A stretch of 64,000 nucleotides of DNA from RUG14219 sp045538535 (GTDB lineage: Bacteria; Cyanobacteriota; Vampirovibrionia; Gastranaerophilales; Gastranaerophilaceae). A model generated the notes under the pieces. It had not been told where the DNA came from. It did not search any database and saw only the letters and a program-made list of their open reading frames with translations. The DNA is taken from positions 20,334-84,333 of the forward strand of contig JAZSRN010000024.1 in the NCBI GenBank assembly GCA_045538535.1, written 5' to 3'. Every line of letters begins with the position of its first letter. The stretch's first letter is position 1. A program made the translations under genes and the position numbers. Positions 19,422-28,479 of this stretch are shown here, piece after piece.

Positions 19422-20444
19422 TTATACACTATTTGCAAGGTGTAGGGCAATAATATTTGCAACTCTTGGTGGAATATCAAAATATTCGCCTTCCAAAGCC
19501 TTGAATACAAAGCGTTTTACGTATGGACGCTCAAATTGTAACAATTGTTCAAGCCTTTTTCTTTCGATACATTGCGCAACATTTTGAATTTTTTCTATTA
19601 ACATATTAGGGGTAATATTAGAATTTGATTTTGGCAAATTTGTCTTAATCTCTTGCAAACATTTCATTGTAATGTCCGGATCAACTTTATCTTGCAAATC
19701 CTGCATATCCATATATTTGATAATTGAATTTGCATCATCAGTTTGAAATTTATCAAGAAAAGCTTGAACTTTATCTTGCTTAACTCGTTGGAAAAGCAAG
19801 GCAAGTGTAGCCAATTTAAATGTTCTTTGACTTTGTGCGGACATTTGTGTTTGTGGTTGAGTTTGGACTTGAGCTTGCACACCTCCCTCGACTTGTTCAA
19901 CACCTTGGGGAGGAATTTGGGCTGCTTCCGGCAATTGACCTTGTTCTGCAGCTTGTTGCATCATAGCGTCAATATTAGATTGTTGCGCAGCTTGTTGAGA
20001 TAATTCTTCACTAATTAAATTTTTATTTTTTAGCTCATCAATGCATTCAACGTATGTCTTTTTTACATGATGCTCAATCAATTGCAAAATCTGATCTTGA
20101 GGCATTCCTTGCGCAAAAGTTTGCTTAGCAACCTCAAAAATGGTAAACGCAATTTTTTGCATAACCGAATCCCAATATTGTTGAGGAATTCCCGAGCGCA
20201 CAAGGTCAACCGACTTGTGAAACGACCATTCCGCAATAATTTGAGTAATCATTATCGCTTGATCTGCATTAAAATTATATTGAGTATCATCAGAAAGAGC
20301 TTGGCCAGCAACCGTTGAAAAATTAAGCAAAGTATTAGCTACATAATTTTTCTGCGCATCATTAAAGTCCGGCGGCACAAGCTCCAATGCTTGTTGAGTT
20401 AAATTTTGTGCAAATGCGTTATAATCAAATCCCGGTATTGGCAT
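19422..20444 (-). CDS. Divergent FliG-like rotor/switch protein
   Basis: 340 residues, the usual FliG length and the usual place between fliF and fliH. Similarity is weak: LATLALLFQRVKQDKVQAFL with the following helices resembles the FliG middle domain, and RPYVKRFVFKALEGEYFDIP resembles the C-terminal armadillo region. The EHPQ motif is missing (QRTF instead), and the charged torque-helix residues are not evident. A Gln/Pro-rich linker (about 160-205) separates the halves. Context argues for FliG; the sequence alone would not. It might instead be a lineage-specific MS-ring partner. Confidence 0.5.
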   Translation of the reverse strand: MPIPGFDYNAFAQNLTQQALELVPPDFNDAQKNYVANTLLNFSTVAGQALSDDTQYNFNADQAIMITQIIAEWSFHKSVDLVRSGIPQQYWDSVMQKIAFTIFEVAKQTFAQGMPQDQILQLIEHHVKKTYVECIDELKNKNLISEELSQQAAQQSNIDAMMQQAAEQGQLPEAAQIPPQGVEQVEGGVQAQVQTQPQTQMSAQSQRTFKLATLALLFQRVKQDKVQAFLDKFQTDDANSIIKYMDMQDLQDKVDPDITMKCLQEIKTNLPKSNSNITPNMLIEKIQNVAQCIERKRLEQLLQFERPYVKRFVFKALEGEYFDIPPRVANIIALHLANSV

Positions 20445-20477
20445 CTTTTATATTAATCCTTTCCTCAAATTCCCCAA

Positions 20478-22154
20478 TTAAACCTCTTCAATCCAACTTT
20501 TGATTTTTTCAGTGGTTTCATCATCATCACCCAACTGCGAAGACAAATTGTTCAACGCATTGGCAAGTTGTTCCGGATCTTGATGATATTGTTGCTGCGG
20601 CAAATATTCTCTATTTTGTTGTTCAATCAAACCTTGTGCAAGTTCAGATTGACGTTCTGCCAATTGTGCAGCGGCTTGATTAACATTTGCCAATTGAGCT
20701 TCTTGTTGGGCTGCACGCTGTCTTAACATTTCAACTTCTTGTCTATTTGCATCTTGGACTTCGCGCACCTTATCAGACACAACCTTAAACACAATCAGAA
20801 TACCCAAACCACTGAGTGCAATAGTTAACCACCAAGGATTACCGGTTTCATCAGTTTTTGGAAGATTTGACGGTTTATCACCTAGCAAACTATTATCCAA
20901 AGAATCTTTAAATGCTATCGAAACATCGTCCGGACTAACCCTTGGACTTGCTGCACTCGCAATCAATTCTTTCAACTCTTGAAGAGTAGTATTTGCCGGC
21001 CTTGCATTTCTATCTAAAGTTACGGCAATTGATATCTCTTCAACAACACCCGGTTTTATATATTCATTTGTTTGAGTTTTAGTTACGCCATATTGAGTCT
21101 CTGTTGCTGAACGATTATAACTTCTGTTTTGACTTGAATCAGAAGAACCTGCCGGCAAACCATTTGGAAGATATACGCTCACTGCATTTGTATTTCGGTT
21201 TGAATCTGAAGTTTGATCGCCTAAACCTTCTGTAAAAGATTGTTCAGAGACCGAAGTTTTTCTTGTAGGGTCATACTCAATCGTAAATCTTTCAACCGGT
21301 GCTTGGCGCAAAAACGTACTAACCGTTGCAACATAATTTCCACGCCCTACGAGATTGTCTAATTGTGCTGCAACTTTTTTCTGCATATATCGGTCATTTT
21401 CTTCTATTTTTGCAAGCATTTCATCGCTTGCGTCCATAATGCTATGATATACAATACCGTTTGTATCTGTAATAGAAATATTGTCGGTAGTAATTCCGTT
21501 AACACTACCCAAAACAAGGTTTGTAATAGCTTTTACTTTTGTTTGATCAAGTTTTTCACCGTTTGTTGTAGTTATTTGAATTGTAGCCGTTACCGGTTTT
21601 TGCATAGACGAAAACATTGACGGTTCCGGAATAGAAACAAATACCGAAGCACTATCAATATTTGAAATTTTCTTAATTAATCTAGCCAATTCACCATTGA
21701 TTGCTCTAGTCAAACGGATTTTTTTATCTTCCTTTGTCGATGTGAAATCACCTTTATCAAAAATTTCCAAACCAACGTGCTCATCAAACAAACCACTCTC
21801 TACAATTCCAATAATAGCTTGGTCTCTTTGTTCAGTAGTACATCTTTTTTTACCGGTTGTACAATCACCTTTTTTAAGATAAAGAACCGACTTTGTACCG
21901 TCCATTTTGCGACTAACCGCAATATTTTTCTTTGCCAAAATGGCTTGGATTTCCAAGGCCTTACCTAAATTGTCCGTTGTTAAAAGGTCAACATCTTCTT
22001 TTATCGGCTCTTCACTTACACTTGTAGCCTTATCCGCACCACCTTTGCTTGAAGATACGACACCTATCGTTATAAATAGAGCCATAACAACGACTATCCC
22101 GCCAATTATGCCATATAAAAGTGCTTTGTTTTCCAGTAATTTTTGAAAATCCAT
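20478..22154 (-). CDS. fliF: Flagellar MS-ring protein FliF
   Basis: 558 residues, normal for FliF and far longer than SctJ. Membrane helix at about 13-33, ring-building motifs (RAINGELARLIKKISNIDSA, about 150-169), a Ser/Asn-rich periplasmic loop (about 310-360), a second helix (WWLTIALSGLGILIVFKVV, about 439-457), a Gln-rich coiled coil, and a C-terminal tail DDDETTEKIKSWIEEV that resembles the FliG-binding tail. FliF forms the base on which the rotor and export gate assemble. It lies 50 bases after fliE. Confidence 0.93.
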   Translation of the reverse strand: MDFQKLLENKALLYGIIGGIVVVMALFITIGVVSSSKGGADKATSVSEEPIKEDVDLLTTDNLGKALEIQAILAKKNIAVSRKMDGTKSVLYLKKGDCTTGKKRCTTEQRDQAIIGIVESGLFDEHVGLEIFDKGDFTSTKEDKKIRLTRAINGELARLIKKISNIDSASVFVSIPEPSMFSSMQKPVTATIQITTTNGEKLDQTKVKAITNLVLGSVNGITTDNISITDTNGIVYHSIMDASDEMLAKIEENDRYMQKKVAAQLDNLVGRGNYVATVSTFLRQAPVERFTIEYDPTRKTSVSEQSFTEGLGDQTSDSNRNTNAVSVYLPNGLPAGSSDSSQNRSYNRSATETQYGVTKTQTNEYIKPGVVEEISIAVTLDRNARPANTTLQELKELIASAASPRVSPDDVSIAFKDSLDNSLLGDKPSNLPKTDETGNPWWLTIALSGLGILIVFKVVSDKVREVQDANRQEVEMLRQRAAQQEAQLANVNQAAAQLAERQSELAQGLIEQQNREYLPQQQYHQDPEQLANALNNLSSQLGDDDETTEKIKSWIEEV

Positions 22155-22204
22155 GTTTCTTCCCTTAGTCTTTAATCATTAGTTTTATACAAATATAAGA
22201 ACAT

Positions 22205-22558
22205 CTAAACTTGTATTTGCATTATTTTATCATAAGCTTGAATAACTTTGCCGGTAACTTGAGTTGCAACGTTTACGGTAATCTCAGATTTTGCCATTGC
22301 AGTCATTACATCGTGAATATCCACATTTTGGCTTCCGGACATTACGTCTTTTAGAAGGTTATCCGGCGCATTCAATTCGTTGTTGAAATTTTCCATTAAT
22401 CCACTGAAAACTTGTTTAAAGTCAGCGGTTTCCGGTTGTTCAACCCTATCAAGACGAGCAGACGGCATATTTGCAAACCCGGAATCCAATTTGGTATGCT
22501 GAATTCTGCCGGCCAAATCATATTGTGGATAAAAGTTACTACCTGATGTTGCAAACAT
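22205..22558 (-). CDS. fliE: Flagellar hook-basal body protein FliE
   Basis: 117 residues. The C-terminal half (SGSQNVDIHDVMTAMAKSEI, then VATQVTGKVIQAYDKIMQIQV) is the conserved FliE helix pair with the HDVM block. FliE joins the MS ring to the rod and is the first exported rod protein. GAGAGAGG precedes the ATG. It is the first gene of the operon, so the promoter should lie at 22560-22640. FliE supports a flagellar rather than injectisome identity. Confidence 0.92.
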   Translation of the reverse strand: MFATSGSNFYPQYDLAGRIQHTKLDSGFANMPSARLDRVEQPETADFKQVFSGLMENFNNELNAPDNLLKDVMSGSQNVDIHDVMTAMAKSEITVNVATQVTGKVIQAYDKIMQIQV

Positions 22559-22739
22559 ATTTCTACCTCTCTCATTCTTATTCTACAATATTTTTAACGA
22601 TTTTGAGCAGTTACAATACGAAATTTCATACTTTTGGACGAGAAAAAATCTAAATTTCAACTATTCTGCCCAGAATATTTTTAATGTTTTTTCCCAGAAA
22701 GTCATGTACATAAAAAAATAAATCAAAAAATAAAAAAAA

Positions 22740-22760
22740 GACCGCTGTTTTACAGTGGTC
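22740..22760 (-). terminator. Rho-independent terminator facing the minus strand
   Basis: On the minus strand GACCACTG and CAGCGGTC pair (8 bp with one G-T) around TAAAA and run into eight T. The nearest minus-strand gene upstream of it ends at 23375, beyond a plus-strand gene, so it either ends that antisense read-through or a small RNA. Confidence 0.65.
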
Positions 22761-22881
22761 AAGGTTGGTTATTTTGGTTATGTTATAGTATTTATGAGTT
22801 TTAAACTATCGATTATTGTTCTGGGAGTTATATTTTTTTAATAACCCTCAAGCTTGAGATTTGCTTAATATCAATCAAAAC

Positions 22882-22910
22882 TTTACAAAAGTTCACATTT
22901 TTACTAATAT
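22882..22910 (+). promoter_or_regulatory. Promoter predicting a leaderless mRNA
   Basis: TTTACA at 22882-22887, a 17-base spacer, and TAATAT at 22905-22910. Six bases separate the -10 from the ATG at 22917, so transcription should begin at the A of the start codon. No Shine-Dalgarno is present. Confidence 0.6.
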
Positions 22911-22916
22911 TAACTT

Positions 22917-23378
22917 ATGAATTTTACAGATCTCAAAAAAATTTTTTTAGCAAAGATTTTGCGGCGCAAATACTATCGTACCGGCAAGTGTCACGCGTGC
23001 GGAAAATGTTGCACACAAATTTACGTTAAACACTATAAACACGTAATTCAAGACGAAAAAGAATTTGAAAAACTCAAATATCTTCATAGGTTCTATACAT
23101 ATCTCAAAGTAATAGGCAAGGATGATATCGGTTTAATTTTTGAATGCCAAAATCTTGATTCTGAAACAAAAAAGTGCAAAATTCACAAAACCCGTCCGGG
23201 AATTTGCCGCAGATATCCCCAAGAAGAATTATTTTCTATGGGGGGTGCGCTTTCTGACGATTGCGGCTATAAGATGGAACCTATTGTACCTTTTTCAACT
23301 GTTTTAGAACAAGAAAAAAAGAAGCTTGATAAAAAATCAAACTTCTTTTACAAAATATTTAATAAACTTAAAAATTAA
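22917..23378 (+). CDS. YkgJ/UPF0153 family cysteine-cluster protein
   Basis: 153 residues. Cysteine motif CHACGKCCTQIY (about 22-33) and a second cluster FECQNLDSETKKCKIHKTRP then GICRRYP, the metal (Zn/Fe) binding arrangement of the YkgJ family. Function of the family is poorly defined. The mRNA is predicted to be leaderless. Its stop overlaps the convergent stop at 23375 by four bases. Confidence 0.85.
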   Translation: MNFTDLKKIFLAKILRRKYYRTGKCHACGKCCTQIYVKHYKHVIQDEKEFEKLKYLHRFYTYLKVIGKDDIGLIFECQNLDSETKKCKIHKTRPGICRRYPQEELFSMGGALSDDCGYKMEPIVPFSTVLEQEKKKLDKKSNFFYKIFNKLKN

Positions 23379-23971
23379 ACATACCTATTTATAATTTGAA
23401 CCTCGGAGTTATCAAATGTTGGCATAACATTATTCAATTCAACAATGTCAAACATATTCTCCATTTCATCCACTGTTTTTGCTCCTCCGGCATTTGGAAG
23501 TACAACATCTAAGTGCTTAGTTGTACCGTGAATAATGACTTTTGAGGCTTTACCATCAAGCTGTCCTACTAATATTGACGCATCAATATCGGGTCTATCA
23601 CAAATCTCATCGGCAATATCGTTAACAACATTTATAGTTTTTGCATCATTCGGCTTTCCACCAATAATCCAAGCGGTTAAATTGTCTTGCGCATTTCGCT
23701 TTAAAAGATTTACCTTATCCTGTAAATTCAACAAAAAGTCATCTAAATTTGTATTTGGCAAAAACTTACTTAAAAATCCTTTTTTCTCATTTTTGACAAT
23801 AACTACCAATTCTTGATTATCAAGCCCTATAGCAAAGGGAGTACCATTTATAAAATTAATATCACTACCAATTATATTTTTACACCTTACATTACAAGTA
23901 TCCGAAATTTTATTGAATGTTTTTTGAGAAATCAATAAATTACTTTTACCTTGAAAACTTACATTTTGCAT
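23375..23971 (-). CDS. Unknown SFxG-type orphan protein
   Basis: 198 residues beginning MQNVSFQGKSNLL, an N-terminal motif shared with the protein at 28480 (MQISFNGI). No signal peptide or membrane helix. The middle is hydrophilic; the C-terminus contains KVIIHGTTKHLDVVLPNAGG. AAAGGTAG precedes the ATG. Not recognised as any known family. It follows fliI by 113 bases on the same strand. Confidence 0.7.
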   Translation of the reverse strand: MQNVSFQGKSNLLISQKTFNKISDTCNVRCKNIIGSDINFINGTPFAIGLDNQELVVIVKNEKKGFLSKFLPNTNLDDFLLNLQDKVNLLKRNAQDNLTAWIIGGKPNDAKTINVVNDIADEICDRPDIDASILVGQLDGKASKVIIHGTTKHLDVVLPNAGGAKTVDEMENMFDIVELNNVMPTFDNSEVQIINRYV

Positions 23972-24084
23972 ATCTTACTACCTTTCAAGCAAATAAAAGT
24001 CTCTAAAAAATAAAATTGCCCGAAATCACATAAATCCAAAATAATATTAACAAAACTTAAAAAACAAAACTCAAAATTATTTGA

Positions 24085-25431
24085 CTAAATATCAATATTT
24101 TGCATCATTTCGACAAGCGTATTAACAGTTGTGTCCATACTTACAATATCTGAAGTACGTTGTTGCAAAAAAGCATTCACGTGCGGAATCATCTCGATTG
24201 CAATATCCAACTTTGGATTAGATCCCGGTTGATACATACCGACATCAATCAAGTCTTTATTTTCACGATACATAGCCAAAATTTTTCGCATTTTTGCGGC
24301 TGCTGCTTTATGCTCTGGGGTAGCTATTGCAGACATAAGCCTCGATATACTACCTAACACATCTATTGCCGGATAATGGTTAGATTCCGCAACTTTTCTG
24401 GACAAGAAAATATGCCCATCCACAATACCTCGCACGATATCAACAATCGGATCTGAAATATCATCACCTTCCATCAATACAGTATAAAGTGCAGTAATTG
24501 AACCTCTAGGGCTATTACCCGCACGCTCTAAAACCTTTTGCAACCAAGAAAAAATTGACGGTGGATAACCTTTCATTGTTGGAGGTTCACCCAAGGACAA
24601 ACCTACTTCACGTCCCGCCATAGCACAACGGGTCACAGTATCAGTCATCAAAAACACTTTTTTACCTTGGTCTCTAAAATATTCACAGACTGCAGTTGCA
24701 GTTAAAAGCGCCTTTTGTCTAATCAATGGTGGCTGATCACCGGTAGAACAAACCAGAACCGATTTTTTCATACCATCTTTACCAAGAGAATCTTCGACAA
24801 ATTCTTTTACCTCACGTCCACGTTCCCCAATTAGAGCAACAACGTTCACATCCGCATCAGAATTTCGAGCAATCATACCCAATAATGTACTTTTTCCAAC
24901 CCCTGAACCTGCAAACAACCCCAAACGTTGACCGCACCCCATTGTCATGCACGAATCAATTGCCCTAACTCCCGTAGAAAATTGTTCAGTAATAATAGGT
25001 CTTTCAAACGGCCCCGGTGGCGGACCTTCAATAGAACGCCAAGTGGCTCCTGTAGTGTCAAGAGGTTTACCATCAATAGGTTCCCCCATAGGATTAATTA
25101 ATCTTCCGAGCAAAAAATCTCCTACGGGTATAGAAATAGGTTTGAAAGTACTGGTCACAAGTGAACCTTGCCCAATACCGTTTCCATCCATTAAAAGCAA
25201 AAGCTGGGCAACCTCACCTTTGAAAGCTTGGACTTCAGCTGGTTTAAGTTCACCGTTATTCGCTTGAATATAACACAAATCTCCGATTTTTAATCCCGGC
25301 AACTTTACTTCAACAGTAAGCCCCAAAAGTTTCGAAACACTCCCTTTATATTGCAAAGTTTGAGTTTCATCAAGCTTCTGCTTAATGTTAGCCTTTAAAT
25401 AATCGAGTTTAGAAGTGTCTATATTCAACAT
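24085..25431 (-). CDS. fliI: Flagellar export ATPase FliI
   Basis: 448 residues from the ATG at 25431. Walker A in GLFAGSGVGKSTLLGM, ALIGERGREVKEF, the VFLMTDTVTRCAMAGREVGL block and the FliI/SctN-specific GSITALYTVLMEGDD. It energises protein export with FliH. A GTG 51 bases further upstream (25482) is in frame, but that segment contains the promoter and adds unrelated residues, so the ATG is preferred. It is separated from the other flagellar genes by two unrelated genes, and no fliJ follows. Confidence 0.93.
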   Translation of the reverse strand: MLNIDTSKLDYLKANIKQKLDETQTLQYKGSVSKLLGLTVEVKLPGLKIGDLCYIQANNGELKPAEVQAFKGEVAQLLLLMDGNGIGQGSLVTSTFKPISIPVGDFLLGRLINPMGEPIDGKPLDTTGATWRSIEGPPPGPFERPIITEQFSTGVRAIDSCMTMGCGQRLGLFAGSGVGKSTLLGMIARNSDADVNVVALIGERGREVKEFVEDSLGKDGMKKSVLVCSTGDQPPLIRQKALLTATAVCEYFRDQGKKVFLMTDTVTRCAMAGREVGLSLGEPPTMKGYPPSIFSWLQKVLERAGNSPRGSITALYTVLMEGDDISDPIVDIVRGIVDGHIFLSRKVAESNHYPAIDVLGSISRLMSAIATPEHKAAAAKMRKILAMYRENKDLIDVGMYQPGSNPKLDIAIEMIPHVNAFLQQRTSDIVSMDTTVNTLVEMMQNIDI

Positions 25432-25437
25432 AATTTG

Positions 25438-25466
25438 ATTATAATGTGTTTTCGTACAAAAGTAAA
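25438..25466 (-). promoter_or_regulatory. fliI promoter predicting a leaderless mRNA
   Basis: On the minus strand TTTACT (25466-25461), a 17-base spacer, and a consensus TATAAT (25443-25438). Six bases lie between it and the ATG at 25431, and no Shine-Dalgarno is present. Confidence 0.65.
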
Positions 25467-25499
25467 GAAATTTACTATTCACAAAACTGATTTTAAATC

Positions 25500-26477
25500 C
25501 TATTTGGTAAAATCTATCAAAACTTTAAGTACATCACGTTCTTTATTTTTTTCGAAAGCTTCAACCGATTTTGATGCCGGATAAATAGCTGAAATTAACG
25601 GTGAGAAATCTATTTTCTCATTTGCCAACAATCGCAATGCGCCACCAAATTGTCCGCAACGAGAACCTAAAACCGTAATTTCATCAATAACTATCGGCGC
25701 AAGATTGAGTTCTTTACCAGAAGCAACCGTACTTTTCAAAACCAAGACGCCTCTCGGTTTTGTAAGTGCCATTGCAGTCTCAAATCCTGATGCAGATCCA
25801 GTAGCTTCCACTACAACATCATATTTTTTCTCCACAGTAAAATCCGAAAGCAGAACCGTATTAACACCTTGCTTTTTTGCAATATCTAATTTGTTTTGGT
25901 GTTTTCCTACTAACAAAACATCAATATTTTGAGCATTCAAAGTCAATGCAGTAGTCAAACCCAATTTACCGTCACCTAAAACAACAACTTTTTCAAACGG
26001 TTTTATGTGTAGCTGTTCAGTAATTTCACAAGCAGCAGCAAGAGGTTCAACAAATACAGCTTGCTCATCCGTAACATTTTCGGGAACTTCAAACAAAACT
26101 TCTAACGGCATCGTAAAATATTCAGCCATACAACCGTCTTTTTGCCAAATACCTAAAGTATGGCGATTTGGACAGTGTCTGTATAATTTTTTACCACACC
26201 ATTCGCAATTGGAATCCTTACAACCATAACTAATTTCAGACACAACTCTTTTACCTAACAATGATTGGTCTTCATCATTAATTTCTTCAACAACCCCAAC
26301 CGCTTCGTGCCCTAAAACCCCTACGTAGCCCATGTAACCCTTTGTAATTTCATAATCAGTATTACAAATTCCTGCAAGAGTAACGCGCACAAGTGCTTCT
26401 CCTTTTTGTGGAATAGGTTTTTTATAATCTTCAACGAATTTTAAACTATTATCTTTATCAAAAACTACAGCTTTCAT
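25500..26477 (-). CDS. Zinc-dependent medium-chain alcohol dehydrogenase
   Basis: 325 residues. Catalytic zinc ligands in AGICNTDYE and LGHEAVGVVEE, a structural zinc loop with CKDSNCEWCGKKLYRHCPN, and a nucleotide-binding VVLGDGKLGLTTAL. It belongs to the sorbitol/threonine dehydrogenase-like branch of the MDR family; the alcohol substrate cannot be told. Its ATG overlaps the cysE stop by four bases (ATGA), so it is translated with serine acetyltransferase. Confidence 0.87.
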   Translation of the reverse strand: MKAVVFDKDNSLKFVEDYKKPIPQKGEALVRVTLAGICNTDYEITKGYMGYVGVLGHEAVGVVEEINDEDQSLLGKRVVSEISYGCKDSNCEWCGKKLYRHCPNRHTLGIWQKDGCMAEYFTMPLEVLFEVPENVTDEQAVFVEPLAAACEITEQLHIKPFEKVVVLGDGKLGLTTALTLNAQNIDVLLVGKHQNKLDIAKKQGVNTVLLSDFTVEKKYDVVVEATGSASGFETAMALTKPRGVLVLKSTVASGKELNLAPIVIDEITVLGSRCGQFGGALRLLANEKIDFSPLISAIYPASKSVEAFEKNKERDVLKVLIDFTK

Positions 26478-27130
26478 CTATTTTTCCCTTCAAATTTTTC
26501 TTTCAAATCTTGAATTTCATACTTTAGCCTATTCAGCTCGCACTTAACTGGGTCAGGAATTCTATTGTGCATCAACACTCCGTTTTCATCAACAACTTTA
26601 CGCTGAACAACACGACCCGGAATACCAACAACAGTAGAATGCTCCGGGACATCTTCCACTACAACCGAACCTGCACCAACCCGAACATTATCACCTAATG
26701 TAATATTCCCAAGAACTTTTGCTCCCGCGCCAACAATAACATTATTCCCTAAAGTCGGATGACGTTTGCCGGACTCTTTTCCGGTACCACCAAGTGTAAC
26801 TTGCTGATAAATCAAAACATCATCACCAATAATTGTAGTTGCACCGATAACAACACCTTCACCATGGTCTATAAAAAATCTTCTGCCAATTTGAGCCGCC
26901 GGATGAATTTCTATCCCCGTAATTATTCTTGTTAAATAAGAAATCATACGAGGTATAAGCGGAATTTCCCACTTGTAAAGTTTGTGCGCAAGTCTGTACG
27001 CAATCAAGGCATGTAACCCCGGATAACAAAGAATAACTTCTGCAAGATTTCCGGCAGCCGGATCTTTGTCATAAATTACATTTATATCTTCTTTTACTTT
27101 TAATATTCCGCGCTTTATTGTTTCTAGCAT
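26474..27130 (-). CDS. cysE: Serine O-acetyltransferase
   Basis: 218 residues, the short EpsC/CysE form. Left-handed beta-helix hexapeptides run through GRRFFIDHGEGVVIGATTII (catalytic histidine of the DHG motif) to GAGAKVLGNITLGDNVRVGA. The conserved QVTLGGTG precedes a lysine/arginine loop. It makes O-acetylserine for cysteine synthesis; cysK is not in the window. The C-terminal extension is charged. Confidence 0.93.
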   Translation of the reverse strand: MLETIKRGILKVKEDINVIYDKDPAAGNLAEVILCYPGLHALIAYRLAHKLYKWEIPLIPRMISYLTRIITGIEIHPAAQIGRRFFIDHGEGVVIGATTIIGDDVLIYQQVTLGGTGKESGKRHPTLGNNVIVGAGAKVLGNITLGDNVRVGAGSVVVEDVPEHSTVVGIPGRVVQRKVVDENGVLMHNRIPDPVKCELNRLKYEIQDLKEKFEGKNR

Positions 27131-27170
27131 AATTCAAATAAACCTCAATTAGCTTTTAAAATTTGCGACC

Positions 27171-28391
27171 TTAAATTAATTTTGCAAATTTACGTTTACC
27201 TGCTTGTAATATTACGCTTTCTTCAAAATTCAAGGTATAAGCCATATCGGCAATTTTTTCTCCGCCAACTTTCACTCCTCCACCTTGAATAAGTCTTTTA
27301 GCTTCGCCACGACTTTGTACGAAATTTAATTCACAAAGAACATCCAAAATACCTTTTCCGTTCATGCCGTCAACTTCTGCAATGTCATCCGGAATACCTT
27401 TTTTTGAAAATACACTGATAAATTCTTCTTTAGCATGCTGCGCTTGTTCTTCTCCATGATATTCGCCCGTAATAGTCAAAGCCAAACGCATTTTTATATC
27501 ACGTGGGTTCACAGAACCGGATTTTATTTGTTCATCTATTTGGTTCAATTCTGAAACCTCAATATCCGTAAGCAAATCAAAATATTTCACAATCAATGTA
27601 TCCGGAATACTCATCAATTTGCCGAACATATCTTTTGCGCTATCAGTCAACGAAATACAGTGCTCCGGATAAGTTTTGGACATTTTCACGACACCATCTG
27701 TACCTTCAATAATTGGCAAAAGCATAACCATTTGCGGATATTTTTTGCCATACGCAGCTTGAATATCACGACCTAAAAGAGTGTTAAAACGTTGGTCACT
27801 TCCACCAAATTCGATGTCTGCATCAATTGCAACCGAATCATAAGCTTGCATTAACGGATAGAAAAATTCATGAATAGAAATCGGTTTACCTTCTGCATAA
27901 CGTTTTGCGAAATCATCACGAGTCATCATCTGCGCAACAGTGACCTTTCCGGCCAATTGTAAAAGTTCCATAAAATTCAACTTGTGTAACCAATCTGCAT
28001 TATTTGTAACTTCTGCATTTGTAACGTCAACAACTTTTGCCATTTGCTCAAAATAAGACTTCGCATTTTCTTCAACTTGTTCTTTTGTTAAAGCCGGACG
28101 AGTTTCAGATTTACCGGAAGGATCTCCTATCATTGCAGTTGCTCCACCAACAATCAAAACCACTTTGTGCCCAAGTTTTTGAAACTCTCTTAATTTACGC
28201 ATTACAACTGTATGTCCTAAATGCAAATCCGGACGAGTAGGGTCCATACCCAATTTCACCCTCAACGGAGTATTTGTATCGTGCGCGTGCTGCAATTTTA
28301 TAGCCAACTCTTCCAATCCACCAGGAAGAACTTCACAATTTCTAGCCAGTTTTGAGGCTTGCTCAATAAATTCTTGTCTTATGTCTACCAT
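27171..28391 (-). CDS. tyrS: Tyrosyl-tRNA synthetase
   Basis: 406 residues. Class I signature HLGH in DPTRPDLHLGHTVVM (about residues 51-65), KMSKT around residue 245, and a C-terminal S4 RNA-binding domain (FVQSRGEAKRLIQGGGVKVG). Order and length match the bacterial TyrRS form. GGAG lies before the ATG. No T-box or other leader element is visible in the 88 bases upstream. Confidence 0.96.
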   Translation of the reverse strand: MVDIRQEFIEQASKLARNCEVLPGGLEELAIKLQHAHDTNTPLRVKLGMDPTRPDLHLGHTVVMRKLREFQKLGHKVVLIVGGATAMIGDPSGKSETRPALTKEQVEENAKSYFEQMAKVVDVTNAEVTNNADWLHKLNFMELLQLAGKVTVAQMMTRDDFAKRYAEGKPISIHEFFYPLMQAYDSVAIDADIEFGGSDQRFNTLLGRDIQAAYGKKYPQMVMLLPIIEGTDGVVKMSKTYPEHCISLTDSAKDMFGKLMSIPDTLIVKYFDLLTDIEVSELNQIDEQIKSGSVNPRDIKMRLALTITGEYHGEEQAQHAKEEFISVFSKKGIPDDIAEVDGMNGKGILDVLCELNFVQSRGEAKRLIQGGGVKVGGEKIADMAYTLNFEESVILQAGKRKFAKLI

Positions 28392-28479
28392 AATTTTTAC
28401 TCCAACTTTCTACAATAGAATAATTATAGCAAAAAAAAAATTTTACGGATTTTATAATCATCAATAAAAAGAGGAAATC

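Larger units (their letters stand above)
22559..22916. other. Divergent intergenic region between fliE and the ykgJ-like gene
   Basis: 358 bases. It holds the upstream region of fliE on the left, a terminator-like hairpin for the minus strand at 22740-22760, a 12-bp palindrome CTCAAGCTTGAG at 22847-22858, and the promoter of the plus-strand gene on the right. No open frame with a ribosome site is visible. Confidence 0.5.

Noticed and set aside
25432..25482. GTG start for fliI
   Set aside because: The segment holds a consensus promoter and gives residues not found in FliI.
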